Assembly: GCA_964609155.1 (NCBI GenBank)
Contig: CAZSRF010000020.1
Span: forward strand, 1-42,678
Length of the DNA stretch: 42,678 bases
Reading direction: 5' to 3'
DNA from: JAGOUU01 sp964609155
GTDB taxonomy: Bacteria; Pseudomonadota; Gammaproteobacteria; JAGOUU01
Made by a program: the position numbers and the translations under genes. The notes under the pieces are model-generated. The model saw nothing but the letters and a program-made list of their open reading frames with translations. It was not told where the DNA came from and did no database searches. Positions 18,037 to 27,864 of this stretch are shown piece after piece (the stretch's first letter is position 1; every line of letters starts with the position of its first letter).

Positions 18037-18434
18037 GGCGTTACCTCATCTACTCCCTGCGCACCAATTACATTAATCCAACCACTTTCAAAGTTTTCTA
18101 AGTACTCAACAATCTTATAGCTAAATCCACCCCAAAAAATATAATCTCCTGCGGTCTGAACTTGCCTATTTAATCCCCTTACAATGTTATCATTTACAAA
18201 ATAAAATCTTTTATAAACTGCATTATCATTGTAATAGTCTTTATGCTTTAATTCCTGGTTATCAACCGGCTGTATCTGTGCGCTAATTCCATTAGCAGTT
18301 GCATAAGATGGTCCCGCTTTACCAGCAGCATTCACAGACTGGCCAGTCCATACATGTAGGCTTATTATGTCGTTCTTATTAAGCCTCTGGATTAAACCAG
18401 TAGACAATTTTGCGACATTTAAACCTAAACTCAT
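18033..18434 (-). CDS. Head-tail connector / head closure protein, 133 aa
   Basis: Small protein between the gp10-like neck protein and tail terminator. It has the beta-barrel-like arrangement of head completion proteins: SAQIQPVDNQELKHKDYYND, YKRFYFVND and DYIFWGGFSYKIVEYLENFE. No exact family was recognised. It overlaps both neighbouring genes by 4 bp, placing it in the connector block. Confidence 0.62.
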   Translation of the reverse strand: MSLGLNVAKLSTGLIQRLNKNDIISLHVWTGQSVNAAGKAGPSYATANGISAQIQPVDNQELKHKDYYNDNAVYKRFYFVNDNIVRGLNRQVQTAGDYIFWGGFSYKIVEYLENFESGWINVIGAQGVDEVTP

Positions 18435-18910
18435 TTAGTAACTTCCCAACCAATACTTTTTGACATTTCTCCAGTATCGATTAAGGGGTGATTACTATTT
18501 TTTATTTCCACAGTTCTTGCGGAGTTTGGAATAAAATCACCACCTTCAATTGTCTCTCGTATATCTGTTTGCGCTTGTGCACCCACTATACTTAAAGCTT
18601 TTTCCACATCACCCGTTGTTTTAGTGACTTGGATAGCCGTTTTTGCCCATTTGGCTTTTTGTTTAGTTACAGTATTCTGCATAAAAGGACGCGGAGGAAC
18701 GTTTATTTCATCTGGCACAGAAATACCTTTTTCTTCACCACGCCGCTTATATTCATCATCTGCTGCAAACCTACCACCATATTCATTTTTAGCAGCAATA
18801 TTTGCTTCTTTGCTATTTAAAAACCCCACATTTAAAGTCTTTTTGCTAGAGCTTATTTTGTCAATTAACGCATTCAAATTAACAGTTTGGCTTTGTACTC
18901 TAACACTCAT
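18431..18910 (-). CDS. Neck protein, HK97 gp10-like/virion morphogenesis type, 159 aa
   Basis: Shows the recurring features of this group: LNVGFLNSKEANIAAKNEYG, the loop INVPPRPFMQNTV, a helical region, and the end motif HPLIDTGEMSKSIGWEV (L-x-DTG-x-M-x-x-SI). These proteins form the neck or tail completion ring. Overlaps of 4 bp with both neighbours. Confidence 0.82.
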   Translation of the reverse strand: MSVRVQSQTVNLNALIDKISSSKKTLNVGFLNSKEANIAAKNEYGGRFAADDEYKRRGEEKGISVPDEINVPPRPFMQNTVTKQKAKWAKTAIQVTKTTGDVEKALSIVGAQAQTDIRETIEGGDFIPNSARTVEIKNSNHPLIDTGEMSKSIGWEVTK

Positions 18911-19464
18911 AGGAATAATCCGTTATACGTGCAAGAAGGGGAGTGTGTAAATCCACCTCTGCGATTAAGTAACTCATATACTTTAGCGCCATAAGTGGTT
19001 TGGTTCCACCAATTCCAGCTACCGACTTCAAGTCCGATATTAACCGTCCCCGTTGTTCCATGGTTCATTATACCCACAACTCCATTAGTGTCAAGAGTGA
19101 GCAAATGCGCTAGTATCTGACATGAAACAAAATACCACAACGGGTATCCTATATTTGTCCATAAATTAACATCTGTATTGTAGTGAGCTATCTGGTTCTT
19201 GGTAAAGGTAATTGGGCCTGCACCAAAATTAGCTGAACCAGCAACACTACATAAATAATCTACATCTTTAATACCGTTTGTCAATGTTGGCGTATTTGTA
19301 GCAGCATCCCATATTTTAGATGGTATAATGCTGCTAACTAACGCTAATATTGGTACCCCGACTCCATTGATTGCTTCGTTATACCAGTTATATAAAGAAG
19401 TATTCGAATAACTAGCAAATTGAGGAAAATCAATCTTAAATTGATCGGGGTCAAACGGTATCAC
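18907..19464 (-). CDS. Head-tail adaptor, DUF4054-like, 185 aa
   Basis: Begins with FDPDQFKIDFPQFASYSNTS and NWYNEAIN, then CQILAHLLTLDTNGVVGIMN and ends with the WNWWNQTTYGAKVYELLNRR segment. This is the DUF4054 layout (F-P-x-F ... L-x-A-HLL-x-L ... W-x-TPYG-x-x-x-x-LL). The family occupies the adaptor position bound to the portal. It lies between the capsid-region protein and neck protein. Confidence 0.82.
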   Translation of the reverse strand: MIPFDPDQFKIDFPQFASYSNTSLYNWYNEAINGVGVPILALVSSIIPSKIWDAATNTPTLTNGIKDVDYLCSVAGSANFGAGPITFTKNQIAHYNTDVNLWTNIGYPLWYFVSCQILAHLLTLDTNGVVGIMNHGTTGTVNIGLEVGSWNWWNQTTYGAKVYELLNRRGGFTHSPSCTYNGLFL

Positions 19465-19470
19465 ACTTAA

Positions 19471-19905
19471 TTAGCCTACAACTTTATTTTTAAGATCTGA
19501 ATTGTAAGCAAAGCCCTGTGACGGATCTACCATTTCTAAATCCTTAGCAACTAATCTATTATTACCAAGATCTATCATTTGTGTATCCTTATCTTTAAGA
19601 TATTTTTCTGCTTCATTTAAAGTTTTAAACATCTTAATAGCACCAGACTTTAGCAATACATGTTGTTTACCATAGAATTTTTCGATCAATTCCCAGTCTG
19701 CAGCATCTAGGTAAGTAATACCACCGCTTTCATGATATGCGCCAAAACATGTAATAGTCTTTTGCACTTGATTAATCTTAACGCGGCTTGCACCATCGTT
19801 ACTTTTTTCAAGTGTAACAGTTTCCATTGTTTTTCCATCTAGCGCCGGTGGATAGATATCAAACGGGTAATTGTGTACATCTTTATTCGCTACATAAACA
19901 GTCAT
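19471..19905 (-). CDS. Hypothetical head-region protein, 144 aa
   Basis: Not recognised. Soluble, charged protein with a beta-like core (VKINQVQKTITCFGAYHESG, WELIEKFYGKQHVLLKSGAI) and a helical middle. It lies 3 bp after the major capsid gene and before the DUF4054 adaptor, so a minor head component is likely. No clear catalytic or binding motif. Confidence 0.68.
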   Translation of the reverse strand: MTVYVANKDVHNYPFDIYPPALDGKTMETVTLEKSNDGASRVKINQVQKTITCFGAYHESGGITYLDAADWELIEKFYGKQHVLLKSGAIKMFKTLNEAEKYLKDKDTQMIDLGNNRLVAKDLEMVDPSQGFAYNSDLKNKVVG

Positions 19906-19908
19906 ATT

Positions 19909-21129
19909 TTATACTCCTGACATTAAATAAATACCTGAGGCTTGAGCACCGTAGAACCCACTAATTGTCCATGAGAATACCTGATTCCAATAAGTTTCGC
20001 GTGGAATTACTGGGAAAGCCTTTAATAATTGTTGGAACACATTAAGCGCACATTCTTGTCCACCAACTTTATCATAAATGACTGCCATATAGTTGGGTGT
20101 GGTAGAACCGATAGGTGAACCAGTTCCTTGTAAGAATTGAGCTGCTACAATTTCCATACCTGGATAAGTATCTAGTAAATAAGTTTTTAAACTTGGGAAA
20201 CCAAATGGCCCAGGCACTGCAAAGTAAGCCATATTTACTGGTGGAACCATTAAATAGAATTTATCTTTATAACAATCCGCTCTTGACATTGTCGATACTT
20301 GAATTTTAGCTTGTAATGCAATTACATCCGCTACCATTTCAAGATATGTTTTTGTAGACCAATAAGAAAACCCACTTGTACCATTCGGTGAAGGCATCAT
20401 TTTATTAGCTAGTTCAGGAGCATTTAGTAACCCGTAAACCTGTTTTCCAGCATAACCAAAGAACCAAACCTTATCTTGCTCTAGTTTAATACGCTCAGCC
20501 ATACCTTCACGCTTTTGCCCAATAGCATCCATTTTAGCTTGGCCATACATTTGGATCTCTAACTCACCATAACTAACGGTTGTCATCATACGCAGCGTAT
20601 CACGTGAAACCCAGTTACTGTTTATTGTAGACATACCACCATTACCATAGTCTGCATATACTTCACTATGACCATTGTATGAAATTGTCGGAATACGGAT
20701 ACTTTCAGTTTCCCATACTCCAAGCTGATACTCATGCGATACCTGACGACTAACCGTTGGTTGCAATAATTGCATAAATACGCGGTTACTAAATACAGTA
20801 TTAATAATTGGATCAATACCATTACTAGGTACAGAATACGCATAAGTGTCAACGTCATAAGCCATTTGACCTAATCTATCTTCTGCCAAACGCATAACTG
20901 CATTACGCTGTCCATCATTACTTTCATCGTAAATTAACATTTGATTGTTAATATTACGACCAGCTGTATCATGGAATGAAATACCATAAGCACCTTTAGC
21001 ATATCTTGGTTTTAACATAACTGGATTATTTGCACCATTTACTGGCTTATTGATTTTGAACAAAGAGCTAGTTATTGCATCATGTTCAGATCTACTTCTG
21101 CTATCAAGCATTAATTCTTTTATATTCAT
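19909..21129 (-). CDS. Major capsid protein (DUF2184-like), 406 aa
   Basis: DUF2184-type capsid protein. Visible elements are the N-terminal AYDVDTYAYSVPSNGIDPII region, the segment ESIRIPTISYNGHSEVYADY, GELEIQMYGQAKMDAIGQKR, DKVWFFGYAGKQVYGLLNAP and the C-terminal ETYWNQVFSWTISGFYGAQ. It builds the icosahedral shell, presumably HK97-fold. The protease/scaffold, cement and capsid gene order matches related myophages. Confidence 0.9.
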   Translation of the reverse strand: MNIKELMLDSRSRSEHDAITSSLFKINKPVNGANNPVMLKPRYAKGAYGISFHDTAGRNINNQMLIYDESNDGQRNAVMRLAEDRLGQMAYDVDTYAYSVPSNGIDPIINTVFSNRVFMQLLQPTVSRQVSHEYQLGVWETESIRIPTISYNGHSEVYADYGNGGMSTINSNWVSRDTLRMMTTVSYGELEIQMYGQAKMDAIGQKREGMAERIKLEQDKVWFFGYAGKQVYGLLNAPELANKMMPSPNGTSGFSYWSTKTYLEMVADVIALQAKIQVSTMSRADCYKDKFYLMVPPVNMAYFAVPGPFGFPSLKTYLLDTYPGMEIVAAQFLQGTGSPIGSTTPNYMAVIYDKVGGQECALNVFQQLLKAFPVIPRETYWNQVFSWTISGFYGAQASGIYLMSGV

Positions 21130-21144
21130 CTTTATACTTCTTCT

Positions 21145-21711
21145 TTAAAATTGTTTAACATTTGACATTACAACAATGTTTGAACCCGCTGCAATGTTAT
21201 CAGGAGTAGCATTAATAACCTTAAAGCCAGGGACTAATGTATAGCCACCCGGTACAGTTGTACTCGTTTGAGACATAACAGCCCCAGTTGTATCGTTTTG
21301 CACCAAGATATCACCAGCTAGAATTACACCACCCACATTTAGTGAAGGAGCATATATTAAAAACGTACCTTGATTCACTAGATCAATATTGTCGCCAGAT
21401 TTTATAGCAAAGCCATAGCCATACTGTTCTGTTGACCATGGAATAACGTTTTGTTGTGATCTCCAAGCGTAACCAGCAAATGGTTTGCCACTGCCTGGTA
21501 ACTGGGTAACGTTAGTATTTGCTTGTGCAGTATTGCTTGAAGGCGCAATAATGCCCCAGGCAAATGTACCGATCATGATAGCGCCATTTAAAGAAGCTCC
21601 ATCAACTATCTTGCCGCTGATAACATTTACTTGTTGTAAACCATAAGAATCACCGACAATACCACCACCTGGGTACTGTACGTCTGTTTGGGGGGTTGCT
21701 CTAAGTACCAT
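21145..21711 (-). CDS. Head decoration / structural cement protein (gp24-like), 188 aa
   Basis: Gly/Val/Asn-rich beta protein with the pattern of phage structural cement proteins: FAGYAWRSQQNVIPWSTEQY, YGFAIKSGDNIDLVNQGTFL, ILVQNDTTGAVMSQTSTTVP. It sits directly between the protease and major capsid genes. It probably binds at capsomer contacts and stabilises the expanded shell. Confidence 0.75.
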   Translation of the reverse strand: MVLRATPQTDVQYPGGGIVGDSYGLQQVNVISGKIVDGASLNGAIMIGTFAWGIIAPSSNTAQANTNVTQLPGSGKPFAGYAWRSQQNVIPWSTEQYGYGFAIKSGDNIDLVNQGTFLIYAPSLNVGGVILAGDILVQNDTTGAVMSQTSTTVPGGYTLVPGFKVINATPDNIAAGSNIVVMSNVKQF

Positions 21712-21712
21712 A

Positions 21713-22993
21713 TTAATTTACTCCTTTAATTAGGTTGAACAATGGATTTGAACTTTTAGCTGCCGCAACAGTAGCATCTGAGGCAAATTGTTGAGCATAG
21801 TTAGCACTTTCACGAACAGTTTTTTTATTATTTGCAAGAGTTTCTAAAATAGCAGTCTTGACTTCTAAACTTTTGCCACTATGATCGAAGCCTTCTTGAG
21901 CGATTTTTAGTGTTTTATTAATTTTAACTTCAGCACTATCATACAACATTGATTCTGGCAATTTACCAATCACACGCTCACATAAAGCAGCAGCTTCAGT
22001 ATTAGCCCTAAGCATATCCATAGCCATTTGAGATGCTTTTTCCGCAACCTTTTTTTCATCCATAGCTATAATAGCCCTGTCTTCGGCTTCTTTCTTCTTA
22101 GCATCAGGCTCTTCATCGTCAGCTTTTTTCTTAGGATCGGGCTCGCTGTCTTCTGCTTTAGGCTTTTTCGGCTCATCCGGTTCGCTATCATCAGCTTCTT
22201 TTTTCTTTATCTCAGCAAGTTTTTCTTCCATGCTATCTAGCATTTCTTTTTTTTCTTCAGCTCCGCCTTGAAATTCATCGTTAGCTTTAGCCTTTAGTTC
22301 TTTAATTTCTTTCTCTAACTCTGAGCTATCACACATTTTAGCGTCCAATGCCCAGTTAAAAATAGTTCTTAGTAATGTATGTTTCATACTTAGTCCTTCT
22401 AAATAATTGTTTTTACTATTTATGCTGCTATCAGCAATTTGTGCTCCGTCCACGCGCCCAAGATCAACAAGTGCCACATGGTTTCCTCGAATATTGGTCA
22501 TTTTGAATTGATATTGTTTACCTTCAAATATACCATCCTCTTTAACTATGTCATACTTATACCCCACAGATAAACACTTTTTACCTTTCGGATCGCCTCC
22601 GTCTGCCATCTCTATGGCATCGATAGCCTCTTTCTTCCACACGACAATGGTATTTAATAAATCGTTACCATCCATGCGCGCATCAGTTCCCGCCGTACCT
22701 AACCAATATTGATCTTGAGGTATTTCGGTAGTTACAGTAATATGTTTATCAAGTAAGGACAATCCCTTGTAGGTATCAATTGCCTTTTCAATTTCTTCAC
22801 GCGGACGCAATACCCTGTATCTTTTATTCGGGTCTAAATCCCATTGATCGTAACCTCGTATTTCTTTGCCTAGATATTCAGATACACACGCAGAAGTTAA
22901 AACACAGTCAGTAACATATAAATGGCCATTGCCGTCTTTAATTCGACGATTTGATCCTTTACCGTACTGTACTTTAGTTGTTGAATACTGCAT
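21713..22993 (-). CDS. Prohead protease (DUF2213-like) fused to a coiled-coil scaffold region, 426 aa
   Basis: Residues of about 1-185 match DUF2213-type phage proteases: LYVTDCVLTS, YRVLRPREEIEKAIDTYKGL, LLDKHITV (H84), KKCLSVGYKYDI (S142 as candidate nucleophile) and IRGNHVALVDLGR (H172). Residues of about 220-320 are a highly charged coiled coil with repeated acidic/basic units (EPDEPKKPKAEDSEPDPKKK). The remainder is helical. One gene thus appears to provide both maturation protease and internal scaffold. Active-site residues are assigned by pattern and not proven. Confidence 0.82.
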   Translation of the reverse strand: MQYSTTKVQYGKGSNRRIKDGNGHLYVTDCVLTSACVSEYLGKEIRGYDQWDLDPNKRYRVLRPREEIEKAIDTYKGLSLLDKHITVTTEIPQDQYWLGTAGTDARMDGNDLLNTIVVWKKEAIDAIEMADGGDPKGKKCLSVGYKYDIVKEDGIFEGKQYQFKMTNIRGNHVALVDLGRVDGAQIADSSINSKNNYLEGLSMKHTLLRTIFNWALDAKMCDSSELEKEIKELKAKANDEFQGGAEEKKEMLDSMEEKLAEIKKKEADDSEPDEPKKPKAEDSEPDPKKKADDEEPDAKKKEAEDRAIIAMDEKKVAEKASQMAMDMLRANTEAAALCERVIGKLPESMLYDSAEVKINKTLKIAQEGFDHSGKSLEVKTAILETLANNKKTVRESANYAQQFASDATVAAAKSSNPLFNLIKGVN

Positions 22994-23046
22994 TACTTTA
23001 AACTCTATCTGATTATATTATACTACAGCACATAATTTATCGCCGT

Positions 23047-23094
23047 ATTATACTGACATTCGGAATATTATCATGAAAAATATAAATCGTACAA
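23047..23094 (-). promoter_or_regulatory. Candidate sigma70 promoters upstream of the capsid genes
   Basis: On the minus strand TTGTAC (23094-23089), an 18-bp spacer and TAATAT (23070-23065) make a reasonable -35/-10 pair. A perfect TATAAT lies at 23052-23047, with two more TATAAT hexamers at 23012-23017 and 23017-23022. All are within the 177-bp gap between the head morphogenesis and protease genes, the largest gap in the late operon, so an internal promoter boosting capsid genes is plausible. No protein gene is evident in the gap. Confidence 0.4.
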
Positions 23095-23170
23095 CTTTTA
23101 TTTTGGATAAAGTTTATTTTATTTCTGTAAGAAGGGGATTAAATGACTGAAGGTGTATTTTAATATTGTT

Positions 23171-24043
23171 TTATTTGGTGAGTCTATTTCCAGTTTTGCT
23201 GTTAATGCCAGGAATAAATGGGGCACTATAGCAATTACAGCCATAGAGTTCAGCTGGTTGAATGAATTCACCATCTATTTCACACCCTTTTTCTATATTA
23301 TAAACCGTATTATTTGCGTGTAAATGGGATTGCCTAGGAACTCGGCTGATTTTGCTGCGTTTCCAAACAGCTTCAGTTATGCCCGCATCAAGTAGTGTGG
23401 CATTATTTATAACCTGTGTAGCTTTATCAATCTGATCACGTGCAATCAACTTAATGCGCTTTTCACTGAATTTAGCGCTATGAATTTTGGCGAGTTCTTC
23501 TTTCATATAATCAATATCGCGCCCACGCATTAGGGAATCTTGCAGGATTTTTTTTACTTGACCCTGCATTTCCTCATCAATACCAGTAATTAGCTCTACA
23601 TTGCTTTGAATTACTGAATCTTTTGCAATTAATGCACGCTGACCTTGATTGTTAAAATTAACTACCAAAAACTGTAAATCTTCAGGTACATTAGAAGTAA
23701 CACTTTCTTTTACGTCCATGATAGTTTTTTTATTAACTTTATTCATGTAAAAAATAGGCAGTTTATGAAATATTTTCTTATACTGTTTATTGAGCTCTAT
23801 TATCTTTTTATATAGTTTAGCTTTAATCATACGTGACAGATTTGAGTTAGCATCAAATGCCATCTTGCTATCAGTGAAGATATATGGAATATTTTCTTCA
23901 TAAGTTTCAATAGTTAATTTAGCTAATTTTACCCAATAGACTGTTAGTACTTCACTCATATCCCGGGCATATTGCATTTTAAGTACATATGATGGGCGTA
24001 TCGGCCGACACTCAATGCCCATAATTGTTTTATTCTGTTTCAT
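23171..24043 (-). CDS. Phage head morphogenesis protein (Mu gpF / SPP1 gp7-like), 290 aa
   Basis: The C-terminal half matches the family: KRIKLIARDQIDKATQVINN, AGITEAVWKRSKISRVPRQS followed by HLHANNTVYNIEKG, then the Cys-containing end ELYGCNCYSAPFIPG. The N-terminal half is helical. These minor head proteins act with the portal during head assembly. It overlaps the portal gene by 14 bp. Confidence 0.87.
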   Translation of the reverse strand: MKQNKTIMGIECRPIRPSYVLKMQYARDMSEVLTVYWVKLAKLTIETYEENIPYIFTDSKMAFDANSNLSRMIKAKLYKKIIELNKQYKKIFHKLPIFYMNKVNKKTIMDVKESVTSNVPEDLQFLVVNFNNQGQRALIAKDSVIQSNVELITGIDEEMQGQVKKILQDSLMRGRDIDYMKEELAKIHSAKFSEKRIKLIARDQIDKATQVINNATLLDAGITEAVWKRSKISRVPRQSHLHANNTVYNIEKGCEIDGEFIQPAELYGCNCYSAPFIPGINSKTGNRLTK

Positions 24044-25628
24044 TTTCTTGCTTAACTATTGGGCCTTCTGGATCTTCTATATCCAAATCAATACCCTCAA
24101 CATCTAATCCATCATATCCCGAATTGACATCAGAATTAAGGCGATTAATTATGGCTTCCTCCGATATAACACCGGCTTGTAAATATTGAATATCCCTATT
24201 AGTATCCATAGCTCTAATCTCGGCTTCTTCCTTGGGCTTAGCCGTTTCAAGACTAACCCATTTAAATGTAATCCTTTCATCTATTTCGCCCCATATATTC
24301 ATCATAAGAACTTTCATGAGCCAGTTCATATTGTCATCTGCTATATTCTTCTGATCGTCTCTGGTATTTTTATTATTGCTTTCTTTTTCCGCTTCTGTTA
24401 CAGAGCTAAAACCGTTCGGAGTGAATCCAAATAATTCAAGCGCCGATATCCCAGCCGTAGCACATATTAACTCTGCATTCTGTCTTACGACTTCAGGCAT
24501 ATGACCAATGTCATAATCAAGCATAGACATTTTTTCCTCACCGCCTAATGCTATTAAATCTCCATTTTTCATTTGTTGTTGAGCCAATTGTACGCGTAAA
24601 GAGAGTGGAGCGGTACCATTTTGAGATTGATTATTAGCTAAGGCGCGCAAATCGGTATTTTCCAAAATCATGAATTTAAGTTTCTGTGAAATCTTAATCT
24701 GTTCATTTTTAGCAGTTAAATAATGGTTCATATCATATACAAGCTGTTGTGTTAAAGATAAGCCCATGAATTGATAGGTAGGTTTTAGATAATCAGGCAA
24801 TTCATTGTATATAAAGTGCGCCGCTCTACTCTGATGTAATACCTTACCCATTATAAGCCAACGCTCTGGTTTATAAAACCATTGACTTAATGGATCATCG
24901 CTAATCCAATTGATACCAGTGATACTCCACGGCAAAACTACTTGAAAATATTCAATATCGCCAATACCAATTTTATTGATAAATAACTCTTCTTCACGCT
25001 CACTAAACCCCTGATAACTACCCCCATCTCCTTTAAGCTTTGGATACAATAAGCTACCACCATATTTATATGCTGCAGCAATAGCCTTATTTACCCATCC
25101 CTGTATATCTAAGCGCTTATACTCATCTTCAAGCTCTTTAATTTTGCCAAGTACTTCATCTTTATTTTTTTTATCACTATCATTACAAACAAACTCTATC
25201 CACTTACTTGTTAAACGATTTGCTTTTTTCTGACAAATTGCAGAGATAAGATTATTCTGCGTGAATTGCATTAGTGTGGGCTGTCCAAGATAAGGTGCAT
25301 TAACAATTAATTTATATGTCTGGCCAATATAGCTAGCTGCTCCACTAGCGTAATCACCACCGAATGCGCCGGTAAATTGATTATCATACGCCATTCTACT
25401 ATCCATAGCCATGCTGCTACCCGTAGGTCTTTGAGACGTGTTATATTTATTCCATATTTCGCAACTGTCAACCCAACTTTTAGTATTGAAATCATAAGAT
25501 TTCGGCATAGGTGGCTTCATATTAATTGGCTGTTCCGGTTCAGCATCTATGGCAACATATTCATATTTAATAACAACCTTTTCTTGGGGTTGCTCTTTTG
25601 GTGTATACTGTTGTTTTTTCTTATTCAT
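24030..25628 (-). CDS. Portal protein (DUF1073-like), 532 aa
   Basis: Length and pattern of DUF1073 portals: YLGQPTLMQFTQNNLISAIC, QKKANRLTSKWIEFVCND, YKYGGSLLYPKLKGDGG, the WSITGIN..PLSQWFYKPERW segment, LSLTQQLVYDMNHYLTAKNE and the ALELFGFTPNGFSSVTEAEK region. Twelve subunits form the DNA-entry vertex. It is directly downstream of the terminase (8-bp gap). The first about 50 residues are Gln/Lys/Pro-rich and probably flexible. Confidence 0.9.
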   Translation of the reverse strand: MNKKKQQYTPKEQPQEKVVIKYEYVAIDAEPEQPINMKPPMPKSYDFNTKSWVDSCEIWNKYNTSQRPTGSSMAMDSRMAYDNQFTGAFGGDYASGAASYIGQTYKLIVNAPYLGQPTLMQFTQNNLISAICQKKANRLTSKWIEFVCNDSDKKNKDEVLGKIKELEDEYKRLDIQGWVNKAIAAAYKYGGSLLYPKLKGDGGSYQGFSEREEELFINKIGIGDIEYFQVVLPWSITGINWISDDPLSQWFYKPERWLIMGKVLHQSRAAHFIYNELPDYLKPTYQFMGLSLTQQLVYDMNHYLTAKNEQIKISQKLKFMILENTDLRALANNQSQNGTAPLSLRVQLAQQQMKNGDLIALGGEEKMSMLDYDIGHMPEVVRQNAELICATAGISALELFGFTPNGFSSVTEAEKESNNKNTRDDQKNIADDNMNWLMKVLMMNIWGEIDERITFKWVSLETAKPKEEAEIRAMDTNRDIQYLQAGVISEEAIINRLNSDVNSGYDGLDVEGIDLDIEDPEGPIVKQENETE

Positions 25629-25636
25629 AACTAATC

Positions 25637-27256
25637 CTAGTAGTAATCTGGTTGTGGTTGACTGAAATAATCCAAATCCGCCTGGGTAAATATAAAACCA
25701 CGATTGGTTGGTGCATATAGCATCATTATAGCATCAGCTAAATTTGGTGATTTTATCCCATCTGGTTTTTTGTTAATCAATATTTTGCCTGCGTTATTGG
25801 TAGAATAGGTAGGCTGGCTTAATTCACCCATTAGTTTACTACATAACGGCAATTTAGAGGAAATTGATATTATTTCATCTGGGTCATATGGATGATTTTC
25901 TACTACAGCTCTATAGGTATTTCTAAATAATGTACGTAAATGCCACCATGCTTGAGCTTTGAAATTTACAAAATAATCAGCATTAGTTCTACTATCACTG
26001 ATCTGATCTTTAGGATTGATAACCTCTCCTGACCCATGGAAAGCTGTAATGTTTATTTTTGTATTACCCATCCTGTGGTCATTAAGCCCTCTCGCATCGC
26101 CACGGACTCCAGCACCCAATCCATCCGCATCATATATTAGATGAGTGTATTTATTGTCGTCACAAAACATAAATACTTTAGCTGTTGATTGCAGTAAATC
26201 ACCATTAACCCCAGACCATTCTTCAATAGCTTCTAATAAAATGCCACGTCTACCGGCAGATGCATTATTATCCGAACCAGTATCTGCAACATCCCAGGAA
26301 GCTTGGCGTAATCCGGTGGGCTCAATGCCTAATTTTACATGGGCATCAATAGCTGCTTGTACCCAAGAGCTTGGAATAACTACCCCCTCAATAGAAGCTG
26401 AATAGTTTATATCTAGCTCTTGCGCTACAATCACGGGGTTATTTATTTCAGCTATTTTTTTGGCATACCAATCTTCATCACGCCGCAAATCGTCACGCCA
26501 ATGAAAAGTAAACACATCTATTTTACCGCTATGGCGTCGCTCTGCAAAGCTATTAGCTAACCCATTAGGTGTTGATATATCAATACGGCAATTTGTGTTT
26601 TCCGATAAAGAAGCATCAATTAAATATGGACGCTCTAAAAATGCCGATTCATCAACAAAATACGCACTATTCCGCCCACCTCGACCAATACCATCCCCAG
26701 TTTCACCCTTTATATTACTACCCGATTCTGGAAAATCTAGTAACATTAATTTATCTGTTTTATCGCGTTGAAATCCGCCCCGAAACTCTACAGGTAGAAG
26801 GCTAACAAACATTCTACCCTTTTCAAGAATGCTATCCAAATCACCCTTTTTATCTACGTAATCTTGTTTTCTGCTACCAAAACCAAAAGCAATATCGTAG
26901 TATAATATACAAATAGAACAAGCGGTTGCGATCGCAAGCCATGTCATACCCACAGTACGGGTTTTTTCGACTATACCAGGCTTTTGATTTCTCCAGTGAT
27001 CAATAAACCACTCTATCCATTCAATCTGTTTAGGCATTAGTATAAAAGGTACTGTATTTGGAATATTCTTTACGCTATTACGGGGATCATACGTGCAGCC
27101 CCAATCAATGATAAATTGGGCTATATTTTCACGATAGTAGTTTTTGAGTGATTTAATTAAATGGGGATTATTTCGTAAATGGATTAGCCTACGCTCACGC
27201 TCTTTAAAAATAGGCAGATAGTCGGGGGTTTTAAAGTTAAAATTATTTAGATCCAT
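25637..27256 (-). CDS. Terminase large subunit, 539 aa
   Basis: ATPase part: Walker A-like region EKTRTVGMTWLA (about 97-108), an atypical P-loop as in many terminases, and Walker B YFVDESAF with D202-E203. STPNG (about 228-232) fits the coupling motif. Nuclease part (RNase H-like): D322/D325 in WDVADTGSD, D376/D378 in YDADGLGAG and D508 in NLADAIMM. It packages DNA into the prohead through the portal. It overlaps the small subunit gene by 14 bp. Confidence 0.93.
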   Translation of the reverse strand: MDLNNFNFKTPDYLPIFKERERRLIHLRNNPHLIKSLKNYYRENIAQFIIDWGCTYDPRNSVKNIPNTVPFILMPKQIEWIEWFIDHWRNQKPGIVEKTRTVGMTWLAIATACSICILYYDIAFGFGSRKQDYVDKKGDLDSILEKGRMFVSLLPVEFRGGFQRDKTDKLMLLDFPESGSNIKGETGDGIGRGGRNSAYFVDESAFLERPYLIDASLSENTNCRIDISTPNGLANSFAERRHSGKIDVFTFHWRDDLRRDEDWYAKKIAEINNPVIVAQELDINYSASIEGVVIPSSWVQAAIDAHVKLGIEPTGLRQASWDVADTGSDNNASAGRRGILLEAIEEWSGVNGDLLQSTAKVFMFCDDNKYTHLIYDADGLGAGVRGDARGLNDHRMGNTKINITAFHGSGEVINPKDQISDSRTNADYFVNFKAQAWWHLRTLFRNTYRAVVENHPYDPDEIISISSKLPLCSKLMGELSQPTYSTNNAGKILINKKPDGIKSPNLADAIMMLYAPTNRGFIFTQADLDYFSQPQPDYY

Positions 27257-27839
27257 TTATTAGCTCTTGGTAAGCTCTACTAGCATCCAAAGAATTATCA
27301 ATCTGGGATAGCTTAGAATTTCCATTTGGATTATTTGGCTCAATAGGCTTAGCACTAATCCCGGTTTGCTCCAAGAGCTTATCTTGTGTCATACCTAAGG
27401 TACGCAATATTGCCGCTGATTGATGGGGATCATATCCATTCGGCGCACCAGGTCTGGATCTATTATTAACCTCTATCAAAAGCTTCTGATTCAACCTTAG
27501 GGCAATGTCGGTAGTATCCTCTACAATACCGAGCCATTGGGATGCTCTCTTATTAAGCTCTTTCTCTACAAAAGGCTTCTGAGCCTCCGTTGTAATCTGT
27601 TGTACATCTGTTGTAATTGTTGTGACCTTTTCATTAAATTCTTCAGTCGCTTCAATAACTTTAGCCTGTATTACCTGTTGTAATTCACCTTGAATAGCCC
27701 CATCCTTCTGAAGCCTACGGCTGAGATTGCCTGCATCATAACTATACTCTCTTGCCAGCTCTCTAATACCTTCCCCCATTTGATAGCGGGTTTTCATTTC
27801 AGCGTATTGTTCAATGGTTAATCTTTTAGCCTTGGCCAT
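27243..27839 (-). CDS. Terminase small subunit-like DNA-binding protein, 198 aa
   Basis: The N-terminus has a helix-turn-helix pattern (TIEQYAEMKTRYQMGEGIRE then LAREYSYDAGNLSRRL), followed by a long helical/coiled region and a Pro/Asn-rich tail. Location directly before the large terminase gene with overlap supports a small subunit that recognises phage DNA for packaging. A good RBS (AGGATGAAATA) precedes the ATG. Confidence 0.78.
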   Translation of the reverse strand: MAKAKRLTIEQYAEMKTRYQMGEGIRELAREYSYDAGNLSRRLQKDGAIQGELQQVIQAKVIEATEEFNEKVTTITTDVQQITTEAQKPFVEKELNKRASQWLGIVEDTTDIALRLNQKLLIEVNNRSRPGAPNGYDPHQSAAILRTLGMTQDKLLEQTGISAKPIEPNNPNGNSKLSQIDNSLDASRAYQELINGSK

Positions 27840-27864
27840 TATTTCATCCTATATTTAGGGGGAT

